Below are positions 1 through 8,462 of a DNA stretch of 64,000 bases, piece by piece. The position numbers and the translations under genes are program-made. Origin of the DNA: Lacrimispora sp. 210928-DFI.3.58 (lineage in GTDB: Bacteria; Bacillota; Clostridia; Lachnospirales; Lachnospiraceae); contig NZ_JAJCIC010000020.1 in NCBI RefSeq assembly GCF_020554865.1, forward strand, positions 1 to 64,000, in the 5' to 3' direction. The notes under the pieces are model-generated. The model was not told the DNA's origin, did no database searches, and saw only the letters and a program-made list of their open reading frames with translations. Within the stretch, counting starts at the first letter, position 1, and each line of letters begins with the position of its first letter.

Positions 1-84
1 TTCATTGATTTTTCAATGGATTCTGCGGGGGTGCGGTTACTTTTTCATTTAACTAGTTTAGAATTTAATAACATATTCTGTTTT

Positions 85-144
85 TATATACCACAAGGAG
101 ACTGATACACTCGTGTATTAATCGCTTGGTGATCGTGGTATATA
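85..144. repeat. Nested inverted repeat of unknown role
   Basis: TATATACCAC at 85-94 is the exact reverse complement of GTGGTATATA at 135-144, and inside it ATACAC/GTGTAT (105-118) forms a second hairpin with a two-base loop. No U-tract follows, so it is not a typical terminator. It lies in the 457-base gene-free stretch at the left edge; besides this and the hairpin at 394-410 nothing coding was recognised there. Confidence 0.5.
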
Positions 145-387
145 GTGCTGAATATTTCGTCACTCTGCAAGGCGGAGGAAGGAGGCGATGCGGTGGCATC
201 GTTGACTGACAACAAGGCGGTGGATGACAAAATAGGCAGTGCTGGATACCATGATCGTCAGAAAGTCAGTGCACTAGTCCTGCAAATAACCACATTTCCA
301 GAAGGGTTTCCCTTTGACACTTTCATACAGAACCACTATAATATTCCTTAAACAAAAGCGGACAGCAGCCCCCTTACGGTACTCACA

Positions 388-421
388 AGCGCAGCTGTTA
401 AAAAAACAGCGTTTTTCGCTT
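388..421 (+). terminator. Putative rho-independent terminator
   Basis: GCTGTT (394-399) pairs with AACAGC (405-410) across a five-A loop and is followed by GTTTTT. AAGCG/CGCTT flank it and could extend the stem. It lies about 40 bases upstream of the methyltransferase start and could end a transcript entering from the left. Confidence 0.4.
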
Positions 422-457
422 CCCACAGGGTCTGGCTTTTGATCGAAGGAGATATTT

Positions 458-1285
458 ATGCCAAACATCATTGAAATAACAGACTTTGAAGCCCCGGAAC
501 TGGATGTCTATGCCCGCCTCACAGAGGGCCAATTGCTCAACCGCCACGAACCGGAAAAAGGACTTTTCATTGCAGAAAGCCCGAAGGTCATTGAACGCGC
601 CTTGGATGCCGGATGCGAGCCTGTTTCCCTTTTGCTGGAACGAAAGCATGTGGAAGGACAGGCGCGGGACGTAATCGCCCGCTGCGGGAATGTCCCTGTC
701 TATACTGCTGAATTTGACGTTCTGACACAGCTGACCGGCTTTCAGCTGACCCGCGGCGTACTGTGCGCCATGCGCCGCCCGCCTCTGCCAACGATTGAAG
801 CGGTGTGCTCCGGTGCCCGCCGTATCGCTGTCCTTGAAAATGTCATGAATCCCACCAATGTGGGCGCTATTTTCCGCTCTGCCGCAGCCCTGAACATGGA
901 TGGGGTGCTGCTTACCCCGGCATGCAGCAATCCTCTCTACCGCCGTGCCATAAGGGTCAGCATGGGCACGGTCTTTCAGATACCATGGACCTATCTTGGC
1001 AGAGAATCTCAGGAATGGCCCCAGCCAGGGCTTCCGCTTCTGAAGCAGCTGGGCTTTCAAACCGCTGCCATGGCTTTAAGTGATCATGCTGTCAGCATAG
1101 ATGATCCCCAGCTCATGGCAGAGGAGAAACTGGCCATTATACTGGGTACAGAAGGTGATGGACTGTCTTCCAATACCATTGCTGACTGTGATTATACGGT
1201 GCGCATCCCCATGTCCCACGGGGTGGATTCCTTAAATGTTGCGGCAGCCAGCGCCGTGGCCTTCTGGCAGCTTGGAGCCCGCTGA
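458..1285 (+). CDS. SpoU/TrmH-family RNA 2'-O-methyltransferase
   Basis: The 275-residue protein has the two-part layout of SpoU (SPOUT) RNA methyltransferases. An N-terminal substrate-binding part (about 1-115) is followed by the catalytic knot with motif 1 at 127-141 (ENVMNPTNVGAIFRS), motif 2 GTEGDGLS near 229-236 and motif 3 IPMSHGVDSLNVAAA near 250-264. The family transfers methyl from S-adenosylmethionine to a ribose 2'-OH of rRNA or tRNA in the cytoplasm. The target nucleotide cannot be read from sequence. A clean GAAGGAGA ribosome site precedes the ATG. The gene appears monocistronic and converges on the ferredoxin gene. Length and motifs are normal. Confidence 0.9.
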   Translation: MPNIIEITDFEAPELDVYARLTEGQLLNRHEPEKGLFIAESPKVIERALDAGCEPVSLLLERKHVEGQARDVIARCGNVPVYTAEFDVLTQLTGFQLTRGVLCAMRRPPLPTIEAVCSGARRIAVLENVMNPTNVGAIFRSAAALNMDGVLLTPACSNPLYRRAIRVSMGTVFQIPWTYLGRESQEWPQPGLPLLKQLGFQTAAMALSDHAVSIDDPQLMAEEKLAIILGTEGDGLSSNTIADCDYTVRIPMSHGVDSLNVAAASAVAFWQLGAR

Positions 1286-1325
1286 TCCCATTTGCTCTGA
1301 GGTCAATACAATTCCTTATAAAAAC

Positions 1326-1355
1326 TTTGTCCCTCGCCATATGGCGAAGGACAAA
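1326..1355 (-). terminator. Rho-independent terminator of the ferredoxin gene
   Basis: TTTGTCC/GGACAAA arms enclose an inner TCGCCATATGGCGA palindrome. Read on the minus strand it is followed by GTTTTTATA, so it fits as terminator of the minus-strand ferredoxin gene ending at 1373. It may work less well for the plus-strand methyltransferase. Confidence 0.75.
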
Positions 1356-1372
1356 GCTTTGATCCTGACCAA

Positions 1373-2683
1373 TCATTCGGAATCGGGTTTTGGGTTTTTC
1401 TGATACATTGATAACAGTTTATCCAAGTAAATGGACTTAAATTGCTTGCTCGCCAATGCCTGCTTCAATGGAGGCAGCTTGAGAATCGTACCGAACACTG
1501 CTGCCATCGCCCGGTGATTCGCAAAGGCCTGATTGTCAAATATCAGGTTCTGCAATGTTCCTTTCTCAATCGCCTGGAGCACGAACCGATGTGTACTGTT
1601 CACCGGCGTAATGATCTGTATTGGTCTCCGCTCTAGATGAATTGCCTTTGTTGGACAGTTCCTTGCACAAACGCCGCATCCAAGGCAAATTTCCTCATCA
1701 ATAACCGGATATTTCTTTTTCGCTGAAATCTCAGAAGCCTTCTCTTCCATCGATATAGCCAGGATCGGACATACTTTGGCACATTTTCCACAACCAACAC
1801 ATTGGTCCAGAGAAACTTTCGGTATATAATTGGTTGTTGCCACCGGCTGCATAGGGCTGAATCTCCTCGCCGCCTGCAGTGCCTCGCAGCAGCATCCGCA
1901 GCAGTTGCAGATAAACGCCGGATGCTCCCGGACATTCTCTCCGATCTGTACTAAATTGCTTTCATAGGACAGCTCCAGAACATCCCTTGCCTCCTCTTTG
2001 GAAATCAGCCTTGTATAGCCCCCATGTTCTGCCAGGGAGCGTGCCACGTTGTCAAAGGTCAGGCACACCTCCCACGGAGCATTGATCTCGCAGGGATGTC
2101 CTGCATGATACATCTTGTGCCGGCAATAGCAGGTCCCCACTCCTATATATTCTGCTTCTTCTATGATATGTGTTGCCCGCTCATAATCCAATATATGGTT
2201 GGTCTTATCATTGGTCAATACCGCTTCCTGCACATAGACCCGTCCAAGCCTGGTCTCTGTTGCAAAGAACAGGTCCTTCACAAAGTCCTCTTCCACATTC
2301 ATATATTGATAATACAATTCTCCCAAATACTTCTGATCAATATCTCCCCTGGTGCGCATCAGGGCAAACTCAATAAAGCCGGCCATTGGAGGCGGCATGA
2401 CAAACTGGCGCTCACCGTGGTAATCAGAATCCACCAATAATGCCTTCTCGCAAAGGTGATCCAAAAGTTTCTCCGCTTTAGCCTCTGTGGTACCCCAGAT
2501 TTTTGCCGCCTTTTTCAAGGTAAAAGGACGGACAGGGAGCAAAGCAACCCATTTCGCCTCTTTTTCCGTGTATAGTACCTGAAGAATCTTATACAGCGTC
2601 TCAGAAGCCGGAGCACCCTGAGTGAACCAGTTAATTCGTTCTTCCAGGCTTTTATACGCGTCTTTTGTTGTCAGATGCCCCAT
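1373..2683 (-). CDS. 4Fe-4S dicluster ferredoxin-type protein with extra cysteine motifs
   Basis: The 436-residue protein ends in two classical 4Fe-4S motifs (CVGCGKCAKVCP at 295-306 and CLGCGVCARNCP at 333-344). Upstream lie a dense CNCCGCCC cluster (259-266) and CYCRHK plus a further Cys (185-198), which could bind another cluster. The first 85 residues look like a winged helix with no cysteine motif. Proteins of this shape are annotated as 4Fe-4S binding proteins with unknown partners, so an electron-transfer or redox-sensing role is inference. The ATG at 2683 is chosen because AAGGAGGAGC lies right before it; an upstream in-frame start (2704) lacks such a site. It is followed by the terminator at 1326-1355. 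Confidence 0.8.
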   Translation of the reverse strand: MGHLTTKDAYKSLEERINWFTQGAPASETLYKILQVLYTEKEAKWVALLPVRPFTLKKAAKIWGTTEAKAEKLLDHLCEKALLVDSDYHGERQFVMPPPMAGFIEFALMRTRGDIDQKYLGELYYQYMNVEEDFVKDLFFATETRLGRVYVQEAVLTNDKTNHILDYERATHIIEEAEYIGVGTCYCRHKMYHAGHPCEINAPWEVCLTFDNVARSLAEHGGYTRLISKEEARDVLELSYESNLVQIGENVREHPAFICNCCGCCCEALQAARRFSPMQPVATTNYIPKVSLDQCVGCGKCAKVCPILAISMEEKASEISAKKKYPVIDEEICLGCGVCARNCPTKAIHLERRPIQIITPVNSTHRFVLQAIEKGTLQNLIFDNQAFANHRAMAAVFGTILKLPPLKQALASKQFKSIYLDKLLSMYQKNPKPDSE

Positions 2684-2763
2684 TTTGCTCCTCCTTCTTT
2701 TCATTCATTCTATTATGCGCAGTCTGTGCAGGATGCATGATATCTTTCGCGGGGAATTTTCTT

Positions 2764-3516
2764 TTATAATTCAGCCTGCAGCCATTTTCGATAAAATTCC
2801 AATTCTTCCACCGTATGGAACCAGTGTTCCCCGCCTTTCTGCTCCTCCAGCCTACAGTGAAACCTCTCTGCAAATGCAGAAACAGTCCCATATTCGCATA
2901 GGGTATCATATTCTCCCCGCAGGATCGATGTGGGGCATTTCCATTTTATAATTGGATGATCTTTCACATAGCAATAGTAATCCCACGAAAGAGGCTCTAT
3001 AGGATGATCAATCACCTTTCTGTCCCGGAGTTCTTCCTCTGTAATTCCGGATTGCTCCATCATATTGCGGATAATGCGCCCCATATCCACAACAGGGGAC
3101 AAAAACCATGCATGATGGATCTTTGTATCCTTATAGGCCAGCAAACTAAAATATGCTCCCATACTGCACCCAAACAAGGAAATCTGTTCTGCTCTGTTTT
3201 TCCCATACTCCATCATAAGGGCCAGCTCCTTTACGCAATTTTGTGCCCTGCATGGCTCTGCTTCATAAACCCGTTCTCCATGCTTTGGCAGATCAAAGCT
3301 CAGGACCTGATAGCCACGTTTTGCGGCCTCTTCAGCTAAAATCCAGATGCAGTCATCTATTTTAGACGAATGGCTTCCATGTACCGCAATAATCAGCCTC
3401 GTGCTCTTCTCTCCCCACAAAATAGCAGGAATCCCCTGAATCTTACATTTTTCTACTATCACAATCATTCTCCTGTCAGTGCGGAGAATACCTCCGCTGT
3501 TTTTCTTTGTTGTCAT
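2764..3516 (-). CDS. Alpha/beta hydrolase (esterase/lipase-like)
   Basis: The 250-residue protein has the serine-hydrolase nucleophile elbow GCSMG inside SLFGCSMGAYFSLLA, an early AVHGSHSS oxyanion region, and a C-terminal GGEHWFH that can supply the catalytic His. No signal peptide is seen, so it is probably a cytoplasmic esterase of unknown substrate. The start is uncertain. The strong AAAGGAGG site is 16 bases from the in-frame ATG at 3516 but 9 bases from another ATG at 3523 in a different frame, which opens a 15-codon ORF. A further in-frame ATG lies at 3468. See the separate short-ORF entry. Confidence 0.75.
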   Translation of the reverse strand: MTTKKNSGGILRTDRRMIVIVEKCKIQGIPAILWGEKSTRLIIAVHGSHSSKIDDCIWILAEEAAKRGYQVLSFDLPKHGERVYEAEPCRAQNCVKELALMMEYGKNRAEQISLFGCSMGAYFSLLAYKDTKIHHAWFLSPVVDMGRIIRNMMEQSGITEEELRDRKVIDHPIEPLSWDYYCYVKDHPIIKWKCPTSILRGEYDTLCEYGTVSAFAERFHCRLEEQKGGEHWFHTVEELEFYRKWLQAEL

Positions 3517-3523
3517 GTTTCAT
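3476..3523 (-). other. Candidate 15-codon leader ORF overlapping the hydrolase start
   Basis: An ATG ideally spaced (9 bases) from AAAGGAGG opens the peptide MKHDNKEKQRRYSPH and ends in TGA a few bases before the internal hydrolase ATG at 3468. It could be a translated leader coupled to the hydrolase, or the true gene start made out of frame by an indel. The evidence is only spacing and frame. Confidence 0.3.
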
Positions 3524-3769
3524 ATATACCAGCCTCCTTTCTCCCAATTTGTAATGGGCGTTGATTTATCATATAATTATACTACTATCACGTCAAAAGT
3601 CCAACTCACTTGCTAAAAATATGGCTTTCCCAGGCATCACACTCATACCAATATCTGCAAAATGCTCCGAAAATCTTATCCCGCATAATGGCTGCCATGC
3701 TCACTGTGCATGCTACTGCCCGCATTATAAATATCCTAGGGCTATAGTGTAGTTTTAAAAATGCAAAAA

Positions 3770-3794
3770 TACCGGCAGCTCCCACCCGCCGGTA
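3770..3794 (-). terminator. Terminator of the M20 amidohydrolase operon
   Basis: TACCGGC/GCCGGTA arms with a ten-base loop are followed on the minus strand by ATTTTTGC. It sits 20 bases past the amidohydrolase stop. Confidence 0.8.
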
Positions 3795-3813
3795 TCTCCA
3801 CATTTTCCTATAT

Positions 3814-4992
3814 TTAGCCCTTCAAAAATTCCTCCACAATTGCCACAAAGACAGCCGCACCTCTCCAGAATACATCCTCATCCACATCAAATTTAGGATT
3901 GTGATGGGAGATATCTGTTCCTTTTTCCGGGTTTGCGGAGCTGAGGAACATGAATGCACCAGGCACTTTTTCCAGATAATAGGCAAAATCTTCGCCACCC
4001 ATATTGGGAGCTTTCAACTCGGTGATGACACTGTCCTCGCCTAAAACGGCTTTCGCAGCTTTCGCTGCCAGCGCTGCCATCCCATCATCATTGATAACTG
4101 GCGGTGCCCCCCAGATTATCTCATAATCCACGCTGCCCCCAAACACCTCCGCCGTGGCCTGGGCAATCTCGCCGATCCTGTGAGCTGTATACTGGCGCAG
4201 TTCCTCCTCCAGGGTTCGGATGGTTCCCTCGATCACTACCTCATTTGGGATAATGTTGTACTGACTTCCTCCCTGGATCTTTCCGATGGTCAGGACCAGA
4301 GGACGGGTGGCATTGACCTCACGGGTAGTAATTGCCTGGAGAGCCAGTACCACGTGAGCCGCGATATTGACCGGATCCACGCCCTTTTCCGGGGTGGAGC
4401 CGTGACAGCCCCTGCCCTTTACCCGAATGACAAATTTGTCAAAAGCAGCCATGCAGCAGCCCTTGGGAACAATAAATGTACCGGCAGGAATCGTCTTGTC
4501 AAGAATGGTTCCGATATGAGTGCCAAACACAGCATCTGCACCTTCCACACCGCCATTTTCAATCATGACCTCAGCCCCCCGTGACTGCTCCTCCGAGGTC
4601 TGGAACAGCAGGCGTACCGTGCCGGACAAATCTGCCCTGTGATCCCATAGGACCTTGCCGGCGCCCAGAAGCATTGCCGTATGGCTGTCATGACCGCAGG
4701 CATGCATGCATCCCTCATGTCTGGAAGCAAAGGGAAGGCCCGTCTCCTCCGTAATAGGAAGCGCGTCCATATCTGCCCTCAGACAGATGGTTTTGCCGCT
4801 CTTTCCGCCCTGTATCGTTGCGATGATTCCGCTGTCCTTCTGTGAACGGACATAGGGAATACCGATCTTATCCAGTTCAGCAGCTACATAAGCCGATGTC
4901 TCCGGCAGATTCAGCCCCAGCTCAGGTATCTGGTGCAGATCCCGGCGCAGGCCCACAATATATTCCTGCAGATTTTTGCATTCATTCCACAT
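3814..4992 (-). CDS. M20 family amidohydrolase (N-acyl amino acid / peptide deacylase)
   Basis: The 392-residue protein has the M20D layout: LRADMDALPITEETGLPFAS, the metal-binding HACGHD, QTSEEQSRGAE (catalytic Glu), and a late GGEDFAYYLE. Such enzymes use a di-metal centre to hydrolyse an amide bond of N-acyl amino acids, hippurate-like compounds or short peptides in the cytoplasm. It is the last gene of a three-gene operon behind two small membrane proteins, suggesting that the imported compound is its substrate. The ATG at 4992 is preceded by AAAGGAGATC; the longer reading frame uses a TTG without a site. The start lies 29 bases past the stop of the membrane gene. Confidence 0.9.
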   Translation of the reverse strand: MWNECKNLQEYIVGLRRDLHQIPELGLNLPETSAYVAAELDKIGIPYVRSQKDSGIIATIQGGKSGKTICLRADMDALPITEETGLPFASRHEGCMHACGHDSHTAMLLGAGKVLWDHRADLSGTVRLLFQTSEEQSRGAEVMIENGGVEGADAVFGTHIGTILDKTIPAGTFIVPKGCCMAAFDKFVIRVKGRGCHGSTPEKGVDPVNIAAHVVLALQAITTREVNATRPLVLTIGKIQGGSQYNIIPNEVVIEGTIRTLEEELRQYTAHRIGEIAQATAEVFGGSVDYEIIWGAPPVINDDGMAALAAKAAKAVLGEDSVITELKAPNMGGEDFAYYLEKVPGAFMFLSSANPEKGTDISHHNPKFDVDEDVFWRGAAVFVAIVEEFLKG

Positions 4993-5021
4993 GATCAATG
5001 ATCTCCTTTCTACTATCACTA

Positions 5022-5693
5022 TCAATTAGCAGCCTTTTTCTGATCGCCAGTGTAGATCAGGCGGGCAATGCCTAAGGTACCAAATACTGCGCATACGATC
5101 ACCATCCATGCCGGAACAGGAATGAACAGCTTGAGCACGGTAGGAATCATCAGACCAAATACAGCTACCTTCGGGTATTTCACAGCAAAGTTGCCAAAAG
5201 TTCCTCCAAAAATAGCAGCAGCGGCATAATTTTTCAGAGCAGTGTTCAGGAAAACCGGAAGCACGGCCACAACCGCAGAACCGACTAAAACAGCCGCCGT
5301 AGTTGCGATCAGGTTGGTAATGATAGAGCCGCAGATAGCCATGGTAGATACCACCTCTGCCTTGATCGTTCCGCTCTCACTGTCCGTAACATCTAAGGCC
5401 AGCGCTGCACAGGGGACACGCATATTCCCGATATTGCCGGAGAGAAATCCCAAATACGTGCCGCTCATGCCCAGAGCCGCATAGTAAGAGATAGGTTCCA
5501 CAATATAAAACGCGCCAAAGGATAAGGCGGTCAATGCCCAAGCCGACAAAACCAGTTTGAGATCCGGCCAGCAGTCATATTTACTGCACAGGTACAGAAC
5601 GGGGATAAAAGCAGTAAAAGCTGTCAGAAGACAAGTAGGAGCGCCAATTCGGATGCTGTTCTTTTTCCATTCAGCCATATAATCCTGTTTCAT
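5022..5693 (-). CDS. Small membrane protein, second half of a two-part transporter
   Basis: About 223 residues with roughly six hydrophobic segments and few charges, ending in a short cytoplasmic DQKKAAN tail. Gly/Ala-rich membrane stretches such as AAAAIFGGTFGNFAVKYP are typical of transporter cores, but I do not recognise a named family with certainty. Its stop is 29 bases from the amidohydrolase start and its start is 15 bases from the stop of another membrane gene, so the three are surely co-transcribed. The start MKQDY (5693) is preferred because AGAGGAGG is 8 bases upstream; an ATG two codons earlier is too close. Import of an N-acyl amino acid or peptide is inference. Confidence 0.75.
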   Translation of the reverse strand: MKQDYMAEWKKNSIRIGAPTCLLTAFTAFIPVLYLCSKYDCWPDLKLVLSAWALTALSFGAFYIVEPISYYAALGMSGTYLGFLSGNIGNMRVPCAALALDVTDSESGTIKAEVVSTMAICGSIITNLIATTAAVLVGSAVVAVLPVFLNTALKNYAAAAIFGGTFGNFAVKYPKVAVFGLMIPTVLKLFIPVPAWMVIVCAVFGTLGIARLIYTGDQKKAAN

Positions 5694-5708
5694 AGTCATT
5701 ACCTCCTC

Positions 5709-6416
5709 TTAAACCATTACGATATCATGGATCACAGCAAAAAACATTCCAATGATCATAGCAATGCCAAGGGAATATTCTGCAATCTTTGGATGCTTCG
5801 GAACAACCCATTTCATAATCGCCACCATACTCAGTGCACCTGCCAGACAGGCAATGGTATTGCCCAGGCCCTTGACGATCTCGTTGGCATTCAAATATCC
5901 AAAAATACCCAGGGAACATGCACCAGACAATACGGCCAGCCATTTGGTGTCTCCGCCGCTGAGCTTGCCCCGCAGCTTTTCCAAAGCAGGGGTGATCGTA
6001 CCGCTGACCACCAGCCAGCCTGCGCCATTGAGCGCCATGGCAAACCATGACACAGCCATGATTGTAAGCGTATATCCTTCACCGCCAAATTCCACTCCTG
6101 CAGCTTGGGCTCCCATAGTAGCCGCAGACAGCTCTGTCGCCGCAGCACCAATAATGGAAAGACGCAGCCAGGCCATGGGGCCTCCGATGGAAGCCATCAA
6201 ACCGACCATAACAATAAACACTCCACAGGCAGGACCAATAGCGGAAATCATGCCGATCTTGAACGCCTTTTTGGGAAGCTCCTGCGGAAGGTTGACCTCT
6301 GCAGATGTTTTGTTCGCCTGCCGCATAAACAGCAGCGCCTGCCCCAGAGAGATCAAAACAGTGATTCCACACAATCCCCAGAAGACCGGAGCATTTGCAA
6401 TCGATAAATAGTCCAT
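5709..6416 (-). CDS. DUF5058-like membrane protein, first half of a two-part transporter
   Basis: The 235-residue protein begins with a membrane helix (about 5-28) and contains about six more hydrophobic segments. The conserved-looking core FKIGMISAIGPACGVFIVMVG and the ATELSAATMGA stretch resemble the DUF5058 family as I remember it; no search was possible. The ATG at 6416 has GAGGAGGAAATG before it, unlike the upstream frame start. It leads an operon with a second membrane protein and an M20 amidohydrolase and is divergent from a PucR-type regulator, pointing to uptake and cleavage of a nitrogen compound under nitrogen or ligand control. Confidence 0.7.
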   Translation of the reverse strand: MDYLSIANAPVFWGLCGITVLISLGQALLFMRQANKTSAEVNLPQELPKKAFKIGMISAIGPACGVFIVMVGLMASIGGPMAWLRLSIIGAAATELSAATMGAQAAGVEFGGEGYTLTIMAVSWFAMALNGAGWLVVSGTITPALEKLRGKLSGGDTKWLAVLSGACSLGIFGYLNANEIVKGLGNTIACLAGALSMVAIMKWVVPKHPKIAEYSLGIAMIIGMFFAVIHDIVMV

Positions 6417-6634
6417 AAGATCATTTCCTCCTCTTTCATACCATTTCAACTAATAGAATTGTACAACGTGGACTATTATATCACCTTTTGTTTTGCCTTT
6501 CATTGTCTCTTAAGTACAATCTTTTATATTTCTCTTTGTCTTTCTTCTCTGCTATTGTCTTTGCCGGACACTGTACCCCCATTTCTATTTGTACCCAAAG
6601 GACAATTCATGGTGAAATCTCCTGTATTTTCTGA

Positions 6635-6640
6635 TATAAT
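6635..6640 (+). promoter_or_regulatory. -10 element of the pucR-type gene promoter
   Basis: A perfect TATAAT lies 33 bases before the regulator start; the -35 region is weak (GTGAAA at 6612-6617), as expected of a regulated or autoregulated gene. The 256-base intergenic region 6417-6672 separates the divergent operons and also carries TATAAT on the minus strand near 6478 facing the membrane-protein operon. Confidence 0.5.
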
Positions 6641-6672
6641 CAAGGAAATAAGCAAAGGGACGGTGAACTCGT

Positions 6673-8298
6673 TTGACAATTTCTGATTTTTTACAGCTTC
6701 CCAACTTTTCTGATCTCCGTTTACTGGCAGGAAGCGGCGGTCTTCTGCGGGAAGTGACAAATGTGACAGTGGTGGACACGCCGGACGGCTCCAACTGGCT
6801 GAATGGCGGTGAGTTCGTCATTACCACTGCGTATATGCTGCATGAAGAGGAGGAAAATCTTCTGGACTTTCTTCAGACGCTCCAGCTCCATGGCGCAGCC
6901 GGCCTTGGCATCAAGGAAAACCGGTATATCAGCTGTATTCCAGATTCCGCATTGCAGCTGGCCGACCAGCTGTGCCTTCCGCTGATCTCGGTTCCGGAGG
7001 CTTATCCATTTGTAGATATTATCAACCCTGTACTGACTCAGATCATCAGCCGGCAGTCCTTTCTGCTGACCCAGGCCAATATGATCCACAAAGAATTTTT
7101 AAGCCTGGCCATCAACAACAACAGTGTCCCGGAAATCCTCCAAACTCTGCGAACAGTTACAGGCATTCCCTGTGCCTTTATGGACACTCATTTCAAAAAC
7201 CTGTATTTCTCAGACGAGGATTCCCCGCTGATGCAGCAGCTGCAGGATGTCCGTCCGGAAAGCATTACCAATGAATTCCTTCAGCAATATGACCATTATG
7301 CAGTTGCTAACAAAAACGAGCAGTTTGGATTTCTTCTGTTTGAAAAAACGAAGCTGAAGGTCAACAGCCAAAGCAGTGTGCAGACTGCGCTCGAATATGC
7401 CAGCATTGTTCTGATCCTCCGTATCCAGATCCGCATTGCCAATCAGCAGATGGCGGAGAAATATCAGGCTGCTTTCCTGGAGGATCTTCTGTTAAACAAT
7501 GTCAAGGCCGATGTGGAGATACACAACCGTGCACGGCTCTATGGCTGGGATTTTACTCACGGCGGCCTTGCCGCGGTGGTGGACATCAACAACATTAAAA
7601 AATATTTCATTGACCGGCTGGACTCCAACACCAACCGTATGCTGGAGGAAGCAACGGAGATCATTTTCAGGCACTCCATCCGCGAAATGCACCAGACCTT
7701 CCCTCAAGCCAAATACTTCCGGCAGAGCGATCTTATTGTATTCATCCTCTCTGTTCCGGCCGCAGAGCGGGAGATCCTGCCGGAGCAGCTTGAACAGACA
7801 TTCAAACGCCTGCAGGCCCAGCTGGCAAACGTGAGCCCATTTACCATCACATTAGGCATCGGCCAGTATTATGAAAACATCCGGGATATTTCCAAAAGCT
7901 ACTCCGAAGCCAGGGTAGCGATCAATCTGGGCTATTCCCTTCAATGGTTTGACCGCATTCTGTTCTACAACCGCCTGGGCCTCTACCGCCTCCTGGCCCC
8001 CATCATGGACCGTCCAGAGGCTGAGGAGCTCTATACTCAGTATATTCTCCCTCTGGAAGACTATGACAGGCAGTACCATGGAGAACTGCTTGCTACACTC
8101 CAGGAAATCCTGCAATGCGGGTGGAACTTAAAGGAATCCGCTTCGCGGCTGTATATCCACTATAATTCTATCAAATACAGGTATTCTAAGATCTGTAAGA
8201 TCTTGAATCTGGATCTGTCTGACCATAATAACCGCTCATTGGTGGAGATTGCTATGAAATTGTACCGGCTTAAGTGTTTTCGGGGGCGGGAGGCGTAG
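6673..8298 (+). CDS. PucR-family transcriptional regulator
   Basis: The 541-residue protein opens with the PucR sensory domain (about 1-125, ISDFLQLPNFSDLRLLAGSGGLLREV..) and ends with the PucR C-terminal helix-turn-helix (about 475-535, CGWNLKESASRLYIHYNSIKYR). A GGDEF-like middle domain lies between. Family members such as Bacillus PucR control purine and other nitrogen catabolism genes. It starts at TTG 6673; no ATG is available at the domain edge, and AAAGGGA lies 12 bases upstream. It is divergent from the membrane-protein/M20 operon, which it most likely controls. Length is normal for the family. Confidence 0.88.
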   Translation: MTISDFLQLPNFSDLRLLAGSGGLLREVTNVTVVDTPDGSNWLNGGEFVITTAYMLHEEEENLLDFLQTLQLHGAAGLGIKENRYISCIPDSALQLADQLCLPLISVPEAYPFVDIINPVLTQIISRQSFLLTQANMIHKEFLSLAINNNSVPEILQTLRTVTGIPCAFMDTHFKNLYFSDEDSPLMQQLQDVRPESITNEFLQQYDHYAVANKNEQFGFLLFEKTKLKVNSQSSVQTALEYASIVLILRIQIRIANQQMAEKYQAAFLEDLLLNNVKADVEIHNRARLYGWDFTHGGLAAVVDINNIKKYFIDRLDSNTNRMLEEATEIIFRHSIREMHQTFPQAKYFRQSDLIVFILSVPAAEREILPEQLEQTFKRLQAQLANVSPFTITLGIGQYYENIRDISKSYSEARVAINLGYSLQWFDRILFYNRLGLYRLLAPIMDRPEAEELYTQYILPLEDYDRQYHGELLATLQEILQCGWNLKESASRLYIHYNSIKYRYSKICKILNLDLSDHNNRSLVEIAMKLYRLKCFRGREA

Positions 8299-8379
8299 CG
8301 GTGCAGAAATCGTTCTGATGCTAAAAAAAGCAGATAAATATGCCTGTGCAGGCCCAAAGGGCCGAACAAGAGCAACGTT

Positions 8380-8417
8380 AATGCCCGTTATCAGTGTTCA
8401 AGCCGATAACGGGCATT
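8380..8417. terminator. Hairpin between pucR-type gene and the retron-like operon
   Basis: AATGCCCGTTATC (8380-8392) and GATAACGGGCATT (8405-8417) form a perfect 13-bp stem with a 12-base loop. It sits between convergent genes and probably stops transcription; only short T runs follow on either side. Confidence 0.7.
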
Positions 8418-8462
8418 TCGTCAGGCATATACATCGTTCGTCTAATTGGAGCGGCCGGACAG

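Noticed and set aside
145..351. Open frame of 68 codons at the left edge
   Set aside because: Starts at TTG without a proper site, no recognisable motif, and lies in the hairpin-bearing gene-free stretch.
5727..6411. Long plus-strand frames opposite the DUF5058-like gene
   Set aside because: They lie antisense to a membrane gene with good start and operon context; such shadows are common opposite hydrophobic genes.
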